From NCBI RefSeq assembly GCF_006381105.1, contig NZ_VDET01000001.1:62001-126000 (forward strand): a DNA stretch of 64,000 nucleotides, given 5' to 3'. A program made the translations under genes and the position numbers. The notes under the pieces are model-generated. The model saw only the letters and a list, made by a program, of their open reading frames with translations, was not told the DNA's origin and made no database searches. Below are positions 1 to 9,590 of the stretch, piece by piece; positions within the stretch are counted from its first letter, which is position 1; every line of letters begins with the position of its first letter. This stretch comes from Flavicella sediminum. GTDB lineage: Bacteria > Bacteroidota > Bacteroidia > Flavobacteriales > Flavobacteriaceae.

Positions 1-2300
1 AAATTATGAGTCTTGTAGAAGATGCAGCTTTTTTATATTGGGTAACTGGTGATCAAAAATATGCTGAATTTGCAAAACCAGTTTTTGAAACTTACATAGA
101 GGGAATGTATCATAGAGAGGCTCCTATAGATTTAGAAAATGGAAACCAACAACGTATTTCTGGTTTGGCTACTTTTGAAGTTATTCATGAAAAAATTCTG
201 ATTCATTTAATTACGACCTATGATTTTTTATACGATTATTTGAAAGCGGAAAATGTAAATTTAGCGCATAGTGCTGCTGTATTTCAGAAATGGGGAGACC
301 AAATTATCAACAACGGAATTCCTGATAACAACTGGAATCTTTTTCAAGCTCGATTTTTAACTTATGTCGCTTTGGTTTTAGAATCAAACAAAAGCTATAA
401 GAATGGAAAAGGAAGAGAATACTTTTTAGACCGTACTTTTACGACTTCTACAGAAAGACAATTGTCTATCAATGAATCGTTATTGGTGTACGACAAAGAA
501 ACCGGGATGTGGCCGGAATGTGCCTCTTATTCTGTACATGTGATTACAACCTTGCTTAATATTTTCACCTTATTAGATAATGCGACAAATAACAACGAAT
601 TAGCTAATTTTCCGATCATAGAAAAAGCTTCTTTGGCTTCTTTTCAATACTTATTTCCCAGTGGGTATACCGTTGGTTTTGGCGATTCGAATCACAAACC
701 TTTACCAGCAGAAAATTTTGAATTACTAATCTCAAATTATAGTAAGTATAAGAATGAAGAAAAGGAAACGCTTATTTCTGGATTGTTAGCTGATATGATT
801 GCTAAGGGCGAGTACAAGCGTAAAGCGGATGATTTGTTTCAGTTGTTTTTTTATGTGGATGCTTTAAAAACTACAGAAAATACTAAAAATGGTTTGGAAA
901 AATTAACTTCTCCAACATTTTATGCTTCCAATGTAAGTATGTTCAACCAAAGGTTGGGACAAGGTGAAAATGCCATGATGGTTTCTACTGCGGGTTCTTA
1001 TGGAAATCACTCGCATGTAAATGGAATTTCTATTGAATTGTTTGCGAATACATATGTTTTAGGACCCGACATGGGAAAAGGTTCTAGTTATTGGCATACG
1101 GATCATCGAGAATATTATTCAAGGTTTCCTGCGCATAACACCGTGGTAGTAGATGGAAAATCGGATTACGATGCCATGCGTGGTTATCATCCCTTTAAAT
1201 TAGATACATATTTTCCAGAAGTTAATCAAACACCAAGTTTTGACAACCTAACTTTTTCTAAAGTGTCGTTTTTTGAACCCAAAACAAAGTCAGATCAACA
1301 AAGATTTACGGCACTTATAAAATCAAAAATAGCACAGGGCTATATGATAGATGTATTTAGATCTAAAAAGCAAAAAGAAGGGACGCAAAGACACGATTAT
1401 TTTTATCATAATTTAGGACAGTCATTAGAAATTTTTGAGCCCCATGCAAAAGCATTGAACTTAAAAAAGTCGAATGATTTTGGTAGCAAACAAGGAGATT
1501 TAAAAGCTTATGATTATTTGACGGATAAAAAGAAAGTAAGTACAGATAAAGATGTACGTGCCTTGTTTACACTTAAAAGTAAAAATGCAGCTGATAACTT
1601 AATGAATGTTTGGATAAAAGGAAGTGAACAGCAAAGTGTTTATACAGCTTTGGCACCAAAATCGAATGCCTTTAAAAAAGGTTCGGGTACGGTTCCTGCG
1701 GAAGTGATTGGAGATGCAATGCAAACACTAATTATCAAAAGAGAAGCATCGGCATGGGAAAACCCGTTTGCAGTGGTGTTTAACCCTTATATGAAGGGAA
1801 CAGAAAACCCGATTGCAGATGTGAATTATACGACCATTAAAGACTATCCAAGTACGCAAGTGATTGAGGTTTTGTTAAGTGATAAAAAAACAACAGATAT
1901 AATTGTATTGAATACTTCAGAAGAAGATGTTGTAGCTCATAAAGATTTTTATCAAAAAGGATTGTTGTCAATTACTAGAAAAGTAGAAAATACAGAAGCT
2001 GTAGATTATTTGTTTTTATCAGGAATGTTTAAGTACGAGCAAAACGGATGGGGAATTGTTGCCTCTGGTTTGCCTGCAACCATTTCACTAGAGCGTTCTG
2101 GAAATACCTTTGTCATAGAAAATAATGCTCCTGTTTTGATAAAAGCTCCTTTTTTAGAGGGAAAGAAAACAGCTGAATTAAGAGTTTATGAAAATGGAAA
2201 ATTAATAGCAACTAGACAAGGACAAATCAATAGGTCAAACCCAAATCAATTGGAATTCAGACTGTCTAAAGCCTATGAAAAATCGGTAATAGTTTATTAA
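1..2300 (+). CDS. Heparinase II/III-like protein, 5' truncated
   Basis: The reading frame is open to the window edge. The ATG at 6 is internal: the first visible residues align with about residue 190 of the complete paralogue at 13703-16462, so roughly a fifth of the protein, including any signal peptide, lies outside. Shared landmarks are the NNWNL segment of the helical toroid domain, the GNHSHVNG segment, and FPAHNTVVVDG in the beta-sandwich domain, all typical of heparinase II/III-type polysaccharide lyases. Such enzymes cleave uronate linkages by beta-elimination with Tyr/His catalysis, usually in the periplasm or at the cell surface. It lies 13 bp upstream of the GH141-like gene and probably shares its transcript. 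The family fold is secure; the PL family and substrate are not. Confidence 0.85.
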   Translation, partial: IMSLVEDAAFLYWVTGDQKYAEFAKPVFETYIEGMYHREAPIDLENGNQQRISGLATFEVIHEKILIHLITTYDFLYDYLKAENVNLAHSAAVFQKWGDQIINNGIPDNNWNLFQARFLTYVALVLESNKSYKNGKGREYFLDRTFTTSTERQLSINESLLVYDKETGMWPECASYSVHVITTLLNIFTLLDNATNNNELANFPIIEKASLASFQYLFPSGYTVGFGDSNHKPLPAENFELLISNYSKYKNEEKETLISGLLADMIAKGEYKRKADDLFQLFFYVDALKTTENTKNGLEKLTSPTFYASNVSMFNQRLGQGENAMMVSTAGSYGNHSHVNGISIELFANTYVLGPDMGKGSSYWHTDHREYYSRFPAHNTVVVDGKSDYDAMRGYHPFKLDTYFPEVNQTPSFDNLTFSKVSFFEPKTKSDQQRFTALIKSKIAQGYMIDVFRSKKQKEGTQRHDYFYHNLGQSLEIFEPHAKALNLKKSNDFGSKQGDLKAYDYLTDKKKVSTDKDVRALFTLKSKNAADNLMNVWIKGSEQQSVYTALAPKSNAFKKGSGTVPAEVIGDAMQTLIIKREASAWENPFAVVFNPYMKGTENPIADVNYTTIKDYPSTQVIEVLLSDKKTTDIIVLNTSEEDVVAHKDFYQKGLLSITRKVENTEAVDYLFLSGMFKYEQNGWGIVASGLPATISLERSGNTFVIENNAPVLIKAPFLEGKKTAELRVYENGKLIATRQGQINRSNPNQLEFRLSKAYEKSVIVY

Positions 2301-2313
2301 AAAGAATATAAGA

Positions 2314-4692
2314 ATGAGAAAGTATTTAATTGGAATGCTATTTTGGGTAGGTGTACTTAGCACTGTTTATGGTCAGCAAAAAAGTACTGAAAAAAAAACA
2401 GTAAGCTTGTATGTGTCTGCTATCAGTTCTTCAAAAAGTATAGGAACAGATGAGCACCCCTTTTCAACCATAGTAGCGGCTGTAAAAAAAGCAACCGCGT
2501 TAAAATTGAAAAATGAAAATACGAAGGTGACCATCCAACTGCTTCCTGGAGATTATCACTTAGAAAAGCCGATTTTGATTTCGCCTTTATTAAATGGATT
2601 GACGCTAAAAGGAACAAATGCAGCTGAGGTAAGAATTAAAGGTTCGGTAGTATTAAATCCAAATTGGAAAAAATACAATAAGTCTATTTACGTAACTACG
2701 CTTGCTGAACATGTAGATTTTGATCAACTAATTATAAATAAGCAACCACAAATTTTAGCGCGTTATCCAAATTATGATGAGGCGGCTCAATACTGGCAAG
2801 GTGCTGCTGCAGATGCTATTTCAAAAGAGCGTTTGGCTACATGGAAAAATCCGAAAGGTGCTTATTTTCATGCATTGCATGGTGGTAAATGGGGCGGGTT
2901 TCATTATGAAATTACGGGGGTAAATACACAAGGAGAAGCAATTTTAGAAGGTGGTCAACAAAATAATAGAGGTTCTAAACCACACAAAGAATACCGAATG
3001 GTAGAAAATGTGTTTGAGGAGCTAGACAGTCCGGGAGAATGGTACTTGGATAAAGAAACACAGCAATTGTATTATTGGCCTTCTGAAGATGTAAATATTA
3101 AGACTGCAAAAGTAGAAGTAGCTGTACTTAAAGATTTGATTCAAGTAGTTGGTACGTTAGAGAATCCTGTCAAGGATATTACGATTAGCGACATCACTTT
3201 TACACATACAAAACGTACATTTATGGAGAAATACGAACCTTTATTGCGTAGCGATTGGTCTATTTATAGAGGAAGTGTTGTGTTTTTTGAGGGTACAGAA
3301 AACTGTGTCGTAAAAGATAATAAGTTTGTTTATTTAGGAGGAAATGTACTTATGGCAAGTAAGTACAATAAAGGCTTACGAGTGCTCGGAAATCATATTC
3401 ATGAGAATGGTGCTAGTGCCGTATCTTTTGTTGGAGATGCTTCTGCTGTGCGTTCTCCATCATTTAATTATGGGAAATTTGTAGCACTTTCAGAAATGGA
3501 TACGCTTCAAGGACCGCAAAACGAATTGTATCCAAGAGCATGTTTGGTAAAGAACAATTTGATTCACAGAATTGGTCGTACAGAAAAACAAACAGCAGGC
3601 GTGCAAATTTCTATGGCAATGGATATTACGGTAAGTCATAATAGCATTTACGATGTGCCTAGAGCCGGAATTAATATTGGTGACGGTACTTGGGGAGGTC
3701 ATATTTTAGAATTTAATGATGTGTTTAATACGGTATTAGAAACACACGATCATGGATCTTTTAACTCTTGGGGAAGAGATCGTTTTTGGCATCCTAAACG
3801 TAATGAAATGAATGCTATTACAACTGAAAATCCTGATATGTATACATGGGATGCTGTAAAAACTACCATTATTAGAAACAATCGTTTTCGTTGTGATCAT
3901 GGTTGGGATATTGATTTAGACGATGGTTCTTCTAATTATCATATTTATAATAATTTACTATTGAATAACGGATTGAAATTACGTGAAGGATTTGCTCGGA
4001 TAGCTGAAAATAATATTATGGTCAACAATTCTTTACACCCACATGTTTGGTTCGCAAATAGTAGCGATGTGTTTAAATACAACATTGTAGCAGACACCTA
4101 TCAAGATGTTGGTTTGTTAGGTTGGGGAAAGGAATTGGATTACAACTTTTTTCCGAACGCAGAATCGATGTTAAAATCTCAAATTTATGAGAGAGATTTA
4201 CACAGTGCTTATGGAGATCCTATGTTTAAAGATCCGGCACAGTTAGATTTTAGTGTACAAGAAAATTCTCCTGCTTTAAAAATAGGTTTTAAAAATTTTC
4301 CAATGGATCAATTTGGAGTTCAAAAACCTGCATTTAAAAAGATAGCAAAAACTCCAGAAGTACCTGTTATCAAAGATCCATCAACAAAGAAAAGTAGTCC
4401 TGTAGTGGCTTGGTTACGTAACAATATTAAAAGTGTAGCTTCAGAGCAAGAACAATCGGCTTACGGATTAAATACCCCAGAAGGAGTGATTGTTTTACGT
4501 GTTTGGAAACACAGTCCGGCTGTAAAAAATAACGGAATTAAAAAAGGAGATGTTATTTTGCAAGCTTCAGGAAAAAAGGTGAATAATGTCCAAGATTTTT
4601 TCAAAATAAATGTAGAAAATACTACAGATGCGTTGGATCTAGTCGTGATGAGAAATCAATCAAGTATAAAAATTACAATTAAAACTAAATAA
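2314..4692 (+). CDS. GH141-like right-handed beta-helix protein with C-terminal PDZ domain
   Basis: A 792-residue exported protein (signal peptide about 1-20, ending YGQ). Residues about 28-640 show the pattern of GH141-like parallel beta-helix proteins: a PFSTIVAAV opening, a GEWYLD...LYYWP segment, then repeated short coils with N-rich turns (RNNRF, YNNLL, ENNIM). GH141 contains characterised alpha-L-fucosidase and xylanase activities, so a fucose-releasing role fits the GH29 gene 17 bp downstream. Residues about 690-792 form a PDZ domain (GIKKGDVILQASGKKV), which is unusual on such an enzyme and may bind a partner's C terminus or a cell-envelope protein. I assign the GH141 family from overall pattern only; another beta-helix lyase or hydrolase family is possible. 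Confidence 0.7.
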   Translation: MRKYLIGMLFWVGVLSTVYGQQKSTEKKTVSLYVSAISSSKSIGTDEHPFSTIVAAVKKATALKLKNENTKVTIQLLPGDYHLEKPILISPLLNGLTLKGTNAAEVRIKGSVVLNPNWKKYNKSIYVTTLAEHVDFDQLIINKQPQILARYPNYDEAAQYWQGAAADAISKERLATWKNPKGAYFHALHGGKWGGFHYEITGVNTQGEAILEGGQQNNRGSKPHKEYRMVENVFEELDSPGEWYLDKETQQLYYWPSEDVNIKTAKVEVAVLKDLIQVVGTLENPVKDITISDITFTHTKRTFMEKYEPLLRSDWSIYRGSVVFFEGTENCVVKDNKFVYLGGNVLMASKYNKGLRVLGNHIHENGASAVSFVGDASAVRSPSFNYGKFVALSEMDTLQGPQNELYPRACLVKNNLIHRIGRTEKQTAGVQISMAMDITVSHNSIYDVPRAGINIGDGTWGGHILEFNDVFNTVLETHDHGSFNSWGRDRFWHPKRNEMNAITTENPDMYTWDAVKTTIIRNNRFRCDHGWDIDLDDGSSNYHIYNNLLLNNGLKLREGFARIAENNIMVNNSLHPHVWFANSSDVFKYNIVADTYQDVGLLGWGKELDYNFFPNAESMLKSQIYERDLHSAYGDPMFKDPAQLDFSVQENSPALKIGFKNFPMDQFGVQKPAFKKIAKTPEVPVIKDPSTKKSSPVVAWLRNNIKSVASEQEQSAYGLNTPEGVIVLRVWKHSPAVKNNGIKKGDVILQASGKKVNNVQDFFKINVENTTDALDLVVMRNQSSIKITIKTK

Positions 4693-4709
4693 TATAAATA
4701 AAGAGAAAA

Positions 4710-6080
4710 ATGAAAAATTACAAGAAAATTATTCTCGTTGCATTGGTAACAATATTTACTTTTCAAACGAGTAGTGCGCAAACAAAATCTAAAGCTAAAA
4801 AGCTTTCTGATGATGCGCGTATGGAATGGTGGAGAGATTCTAAATTTGGAATGTTTATTCATTGGGGAGCCTATTCAATTATTGGAGGTGAACGTGGAAC
4901 AAAAATCGCCGGAGGTGGAGCCGAATGGGCCATGGATAAATTAGATTATACCATTGAAGACTATGAAAAATTCCCGGAAATGTTTAATCCCGTTTTGTTT
5001 GATGCAGATGCTTGGGTGTCTATGGCAAAAAATGCAGGGATGAAGTATATTGTAATTACTTCAAAACACCATGAAGGTTTTGGTTTGTGGGATTCTAAAG
5101 TGTCTGATTATGACGTAATGGATACATCTCCTTTTAAAAGAGATATCATCAAAGAATTATCGATAGCGTGTAAAAAACAAGGAATTAAATTTTGTTTTTA
5201 TTATTCTATTGTAGATTGGCATCATCCGCAAGCACAAGGAAATTTATACCCGAATTACAATATTTCTCAGCATGATGATCCATCGGTTGTCAATCCAGAA
5301 TTTCCTGAGTATTATGAAAATTATATGAAACCTCAGGTAGGTGAATTGTTAAAAAACTACGGTGATATTGGTGTTGTTTGGTTTGATGGAGACTGGATTT
5401 CTGATTATACCACAGAAATGGGGAAAGATCTTTACAAATACATTCGCGACATTCAACCAAATACAATTGTCAACAATCGTGTAGATAAAGGGAGAACCGG
5501 AATGGACGGAATGGATAACAAACCTGGCGAATTTGCAGGAGATTTTGGAACACCAGAGCAAGAAATTCCAGATACAGGAATTGATTCTGATTGGGAAGCT
5601 TGTATGACCATGAACGGTTCTTGGGGGTACAAACCTTCTGACAATAAGTGGAAAAGTAATGAAGACTTGATTCAAAAATTGGTAGATATTGTTTCTAAAG
5701 GAGGAAACTTTTTGTTAAATATTGGGCCTGATGGTTTTGGTAGATTTCCTTCAGAAAGTATTAGAAGGTTGAACGCGATGGGAGAATGGACTAAAAAAAA
5801 TGGAGAAGCTATTTATGGCGCTTCTGCAAGTCCTTTTGAAAAACCAAAATGGGGACGTTATACTAAAAAAGACAATGTACTTTATGCGCATGTTTTTAAC
5901 TGGCCAAAAGATGGATTGTTAAAACTTCACAAAAGTATCAAAGTCAAAAAAGCAACCTTGTTAACAGCTCCTAAAACAAAACTATCTACAATTGCCACTT
6001 CTAGAGAAGTGTTGGTTGATGTACCTATGTTGGCGCCAGATACGACGGTATCAGTTATCAAAATTGAGTTGGCAAACTAA
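4710..6080 (+). CDS. GH29 alpha-L-fucosidase
   Basis: A 456-residue secreted enzyme; the signal peptide ends at SSAQ (about residue 24). GH29 hallmarks are clear: WWRDSKFGMFIHWG (about 40-53), ITSKHHEGFGLW (116-127), and VVWFDGDW, where Asp226 is the expected catalytic nucleophile. The catalytic barrel is followed by a beta-sandwich domain (about 375-456, KPKWGRYTKK to the end). GH29 enzymes release terminal alpha-linked L-fucose with retention, here probably in the periplasm after sulfates and esters are removed. The gene is the last of the first operon; a hairpin with a T-tract follows at 6106-6140. The same C-terminal sandwich domain recurs at the N terminus of the next gene. Confidence 0.95.
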   Translation: MKNYKKIILVALVTIFTFQTSSAQTKSKAKKLSDDARMEWWRDSKFGMFIHWGAYSIIGGERGTKIAGGGAEWAMDKLDYTIEDYEKFPEMFNPVLFDADAWVSMAKNAGMKYIVITSKHHEGFGLWDSKVSDYDVMDTSPFKRDIIKELSIACKKQGIKFCFYYSIVDWHHPQAQGNLYPNYNISQHDDPSVVNPEFPEYYENYMKPQVGELLKNYGDIGVVWFDGDWISDYTTEMGKDLYKYIRDIQPNTIVNNRVDKGRTGMDGMDNKPGEFAGDFGTPEQEIPDTGIDSDWEACMTMNGSWGYKPSDNKWKSNEDLIQKLVDIVSKGGNFLLNIGPDGFGRFPSESIRRLNAMGEWTKKNGEAIYGASASPFEKPKWGRYTKKDNVLYAHVFNWPKDGLLKLHKSIKVKKATLLTAPKTKLSTIATSREVLVDVPMLAPDTTVSVIKIELAN

Positions 6081-6105
6081 TACGAAGTCTATTTGAAAAG
6101 GGAGA

Positions 6106-6140
6106 AACAGGCAAACATCGTTTAGGTGTTTGTCTGTTTT
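6106..6140 (+). terminator. Rho-independent terminator after GH29
   Basis: Inverted repeat AACAGGCAAACA / TGTTTGTCTGTT with a 9-base loop, one G-T pair, ending in a short T-run. It closes the first operon and separates it from the SGNH gene. Confidence 0.7.
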
Positions 6141-6191
6141 GTTCTAAAATAAATTTAGAGATTTTGATTCTTAACAATTAAACTAAAAAAG

Positions 6192-7139
6192 ATGAAACTT
6201 TACAAAAAAATACAAATTCTAGCAGTTGTTGCTTTTTTTACGACTAGCCTTGGGTTTTCTCAAACTCTTCCGTATGTAAAACCTGATTGGGGAGCTTATA
6301 CGAAAGGAGAAGAGGGCTTTTTATTAGCGCATGTTATTCATTGGCCAGAAGATGGTAAATTAGTGATAGATCGCGCCATCAAACCAAGAGAAGCAAGGTT
6401 GCTTTCTGAACCAAATAAAAAAATAAAAATAAAATTAATTGAGGGGAAGTTAATCGCCTTCTTGCCTAAGAAAGCTCCTGAAGTTCAGATTTCAGTAGTA
6501 AGAATTCAATTAATTCCTACAGAAGATTGGGCGAATTTAGGACGTTATAGAGCGGCAAATGCAGCATTAAAGGCTCCTTCGAAAAAAGAAAATAGAGTGG
6601 TGTTTATGGGGAATTCAATTACCCAAAATTGGACAAGAGATCATGGTGTTTTCTTTGAACAAAATCCATCATTTGTAAATCGTGGTATTAGCGGACAAAC
6701 ATCTGCACAAATGTTATTGCGTTTTCGACCAGATGTTATTGAGCTAAAACCCAAAGCAGTTGTTATTTCTGCAGGAACTAATGATATTGCTGAAAATAGA
6801 GGTCCAATTAGTGTTGAGCGCATTGCAGGAAATATTTTTTCTATGGTTGAATTGGCAAAAAAGCATAAAATAAAAGTCGTGCTGGCCTCTGTGTTGCCAG
6901 CAAGCAGTTATTCTTGGAGTCCTTCTATAGAACCTGCAGATAAAATTATTGAACTGAATGGTTTGCTAAAAAAATATGCGAAAGCAAATAAAATAGTGTA
7001 TTTAGATTATTATACGCCTATGGTAAATGACACAAAAGGATTGAAAAAAGAGTTGGGTCGAGATACTGTTCATCCAAATGCAAAAGGATATGAAATTATG
7101 GAACCTTTGGTAAAACAAGCCTTAAAGAAAGCTTTGTAA
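6192..7139 (+). CDS. SGNH/GDSL esterase with GH29-type accessory domain
   Basis: 315 residues with a signal peptide ending GFSQ (about 24). Residues about 126-315 are an SGNH hydrolase: block I MGNSITQNW with the catalytic Ser142, a conserved Gly in GISGQT, block III AGTNDI (Gly195, Asn197), and block V DTVH with Asp291 and His294. Such enzymes remove acetyl or other acyl groups from sugars. Residues about 27-110 (KPDWGAYTKGE...LAHVIHWPEDGKL) align well with the C-terminal sandwich domain of the GH29 fucosidase immediately upstream (KPKWGRYTKKD...YAHVFNWPKDGLL), so the esterase seems to have captured that domain. Function is inferred to be deacylation of the polymer or its oligosaccharides. 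Confidence 0.9.
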   Translation: MKLYKKIQILAVVAFFTTSLGFSQTLPYVKPDWGAYTKGEEGFLLAHVIHWPEDGKLVIDRAIKPREARLLSEPNKKIKIKLIEGKLIAFLPKKAPEVQISVVRIQLIPTEDWANLGRYRAANAALKAPSKKENRVVFMGNSITQNWTRDHGVFFEQNPSFVNRGISGQTSAQMLLRFRPDVIELKPKAVVISAGTNDIAENRGPISVERIAGNIFSMVELAKKHKIKVVLASVLPASSYSWSPSIEPADKIIELNGLLKKYAKANKIVYLDYYTPMVNDTKGLKKELGRDTVHPNAKGYEIMEPLVKQALKKAL

Positions 7140-7165
7140 AAGGAAACTATAAGATTATAACCATA

Positions 7166-7192
7166 GTTTATAGTGGTTGAATCATAATTTAA
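7166..7192 (+). promoter_or_regulatory. Direct-repeat operator, copy 1 (unit 7286)
   Basis: Half-site cores GTTTAT (7166-7171) and ATTTAA (7187-7192) lie 21 bp apart; both are preceded by ATA, and the right one by GA at the conserved offset. A -7-like TAGCATTG lies at 7215-7222, 22 bp after the right core. This copy is odd because a terminator-like hairpin (7216-7260) lies between it and the gene. Confidence 0.55.
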
Positions 7193-7215
7193 ATTTTTTT
7201 CTAAATAAAAGAATT

Positions 7216-7260
7216 AGCATTGCTACAGCATCTACAGGTGTTGTAGCATTGTTGTTTTTT
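7216..7260 (+). terminator. Terminator-like hairpin upstream of 7286
   Basis: ATTGCTACAGCA / TGTTGTAGCATT forms a stem with one mismatch and one G-T pair, followed by GTTGTTTTTT. It can terminate the SGNH transcript. Because it also overlaps or follows the predicted start site of the large operon, it could act as a leader attenuator. Confidence 0.6.
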
Positions 7261-7285
7261 AAAGAAGTTTAAATAGTTGAAAAGT

Positions 7286-9580
7286 ATGAAAAATAGAATT
7301 TTACTCATTGTTTGTTGTTTGTCTTTAAGCACAGTGTTTGCACAAAAGCGAAATTATTTATTATACACAGATACAAATATTGCGAACCTAAAAAAACAAA
7401 TTGCAACAGATACTTCTATTCAAAATAGTTGGGAAGCTCAGTTAAAAAAAGCAGACGACTTGCTAGAAAAAGGAAAGTATAAAGCGGCCGATTGCCAAGT
7501 ACTTGGTTTGGCTTACAGAATGACTGGTGAAGAAAAATATGCAAAATCTATCAAGGAAATAGTAGTTAACTATACGTCTAAAGAAACTTGGGAAGGTCAA
7601 GCATTGTTAAACAGAACTCCCGCTTGGAAAGGAGGTTTAGGTACGTCTCATACGAGTTTCTTTATTTCTATCGGTTACGATTGTATTTATAATTATTTAT
7701 CGAATAAAGAACGTAAAGAAATTGCGCAAGGAATTGTAAAAGTTGGAATTCAACCCGCTATGGCCGATTGGTTGAATCCGAATACTAGTTTTCATACGTT
7801 TGACACCATGGGGCACAACTGGTGGAGTGCCTGTGTGTATATGGCAGGATTTAGTTCCTTGGCTGTTAGGAATGAGATTTCTGAAGCGACGACTTGGGTA
7901 CGGGAAATAGCTTTAACGGCTACCGATTGGGTAAATTATACAGGCAGTGTTCTTCAAAATAAACCGTCAACATTCGATAAAGACGGTGGCTTTTATGAAA
8001 GTATCAATTATGCGTCTTATGGAATTTCTCAATATTTATTGTTCAGATATGCACTAGGAGAAGCTTTGCCTAATGAAAAACAAGTAGCGTTGCCTATATT
8101 GGATAAGGTGGGTGATTTTTTTATAAAAACTACCTATTATGTTGGTGAAGGAAAACCGATGTCTGTAAATTTTGGAGACAGTGCTATTCATAAAAATGGA
8201 AATGGCTGCATGAAGTTATTGTGGCAATTAGGGTATACCGATGCTAAATACGCTTGGTACCTAAATCAAACAAATAAAGGAAACGACAAAGAAGGTTTGC
8301 AATTAGATACGCCAAATGGCTTGATTTTAAATCCGATACTGCCTAAATTAAAAGAAGATTTTACACCTGAATTAGCAACTTCTCATTTGTTTAAAGATAT
8401 GGGTTGGGCTACTTTAAGAAATTCCTGGAAAAAGGATGCAACGATGTTGGCGGTAAAATCTGGTTTTACTTGGAATCATACGCAGGCGGATGCTGGATCG
8501 TATATTTTGTTTCACAAAGGAAAAAATTTAATTATTGATTCTGGGAATTCTTCTTATGGAAACCCATTGTACACACAGTACTATTGTCAAAGTGAAGCAC
8601 ACAACGTTGTGTTGTTTAATGGGGAAGGGCAAAACAGAAAAGATCCTTATTTCGGAGTCGCTAATCCGGGTTCACTTCATAACTTAGTGGAAGGAAGTAA
8701 TTTTAAATACTTGTTGGCAAATGCAACTGGGCCTTATTCGCAAATATTAGCGCGTAACTACCGTAATTTTATTTGGGTAGGCGATGTTATTTTGGTAATT
8801 GATGATTTGTTGGCGCACAAACCAGGAAAGTTTGAATGGTTGCTGCATTACAATGGAACTTCAAAACGACAAGGACATGATTTGTCTATCAAAGAAGAAA
8901 ATTCAGAAGTTTTGGTACGTTCTTTATTTCCAGAAACATTTCCTTCAGGTGGTTTGCCTCACGATTTTCCTGAACAAATGCAATTGGAAGAAAAGATTGG
9001 GTATAAAGATCATCATCCTGAAAAAGAAGAACCTTATTGGGCTATTAGTCATTTTAATGAAACAGCTCGAACAAAATTTATTTCGGCTTTAATTTTAAAA
9101 ACGGACGAAAACAAAGAAAATTTACCCGTAATAAAACGCTTTGAAGGAAAAGATTTCCTAGGGGTTTCTATGACTCAAAATGGGGAAACGACTCAGGTGT
9201 ATTTTAATTTATTGGCCGGTGGTCGTTTAAAACACAGAAATAGTGTGAATACGATGAATGGATGGGAAACGGATGCTTATTTAACCGTTTTAAAATTTAA
9301 AGAAGGAGCTGACACTTCAAAGCATACGGAACTAGAAGAGTTGTTTATTGGACATGGAAGTTATTTGCGTAAAAAGGGACAAACATTAATGCACTCACTT
9401 TCAAAATATACCGCTTTGGTAGAAGATTTTAAAAAGAGTCCAAAAGTAATTTTTCAAGGACAAGCTACCGGAAAGCTTCGCATATATAGCGCTAAAAAGA
9501 AATCGAGTATTTCTATAAATCAGCAATACAAAAAAGCAAGCTATCAATCGTCTCAAAAACTTCTAAACCTAAACCTATAA
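7286..9580 (+). CDS. Heparinase II/III family protein
   Basis: I start it at the ATG at 7286 rather than the in-frame TTG at 7277, because the ATG gives a compact signal peptide ending VFAQ (residue 20). The 764-residue product has an alpha-helical toroid region (about 30-360, with the GHNWWSACVYMAGF segment) and a beta-sandwich heparinase II/III region (about 370-680, with WNHTQADAGSYILF and AHNVVLFNGEG). These are the two halves of heparinase II/III-type lyases, which eliminate uronic-acid linkages. It is the first gene of a ten-gene run reaching 26185 and lies behind a copy of the direct-repeat operator. Exact PL family is not assigned; a catalytically altered member cannot be excluded. 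Confidence 0.87.
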   Translation: MKNRILLIVCCLSLSTVFAQKRNYLLYTDTNIANLKKQIATDTSIQNSWEAQLKKADDLLEKGKYKAADCQVLGLAYRMTGEEKYAKSIKEIVVNYTSKETWEGQALLNRTPAWKGGLGTSHTSFFISIGYDCIYNYLSNKERKEIAQGIVKVGIQPAMADWLNPNTSFHTFDTMGHNWWSACVYMAGFSSLAVRNEISEATTWVREIALTATDWVNYTGSVLQNKPSTFDKDGGFYESINYASYGISQYLLFRYALGEALPNEKQVALPILDKVGDFFIKTTYYVGEGKPMSVNFGDSAIHKNGNGCMKLLWQLGYTDAKYAWYLNQTNKGNDKEGLQLDTPNGLILNPILPKLKEDFTPELATSHLFKDMGWATLRNSWKKDATMLAVKSGFTWNHTQADAGSYILFHKGKNLIIDSGNSSYGNPLYTQYYCQSEAHNVVLFNGEGQNRKDPYFGVANPGSLHNLVEGSNFKYLLANATGPYSQILARNYRNFIWVGDVILVIDDLLAHKPGKFEWLLHYNGTSKRQGHDLSIKEENSEVLVRSLFPETFPSGGLPHDFPEQMQLEEKIGYKDHHPEKEEPYWAISHFNETARTKFISALILKTDENKENLPVIKRFEGKDFLGVSMTQNGETTQVYFNLLAGGRLKHRNSVNTMNGWETDAYLTVLKFKEGADTSKHTELEELFIGHGSYLRKKGQTLMHSLSKYTALVEDFKKSPKVIFQGQATGKLRIYSAKKKSSISINQQYKKASYQSSQKLLNLNL

Positions 9581-9590
9581 AAACCAATTT

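Noticed and set aside
6141-6191. Possible operator copy in front of the SGNH gene
   Set aside because: An ATTTAG-like core exists, but no partner 21 bp away; I see no convincing promoter for this gene.
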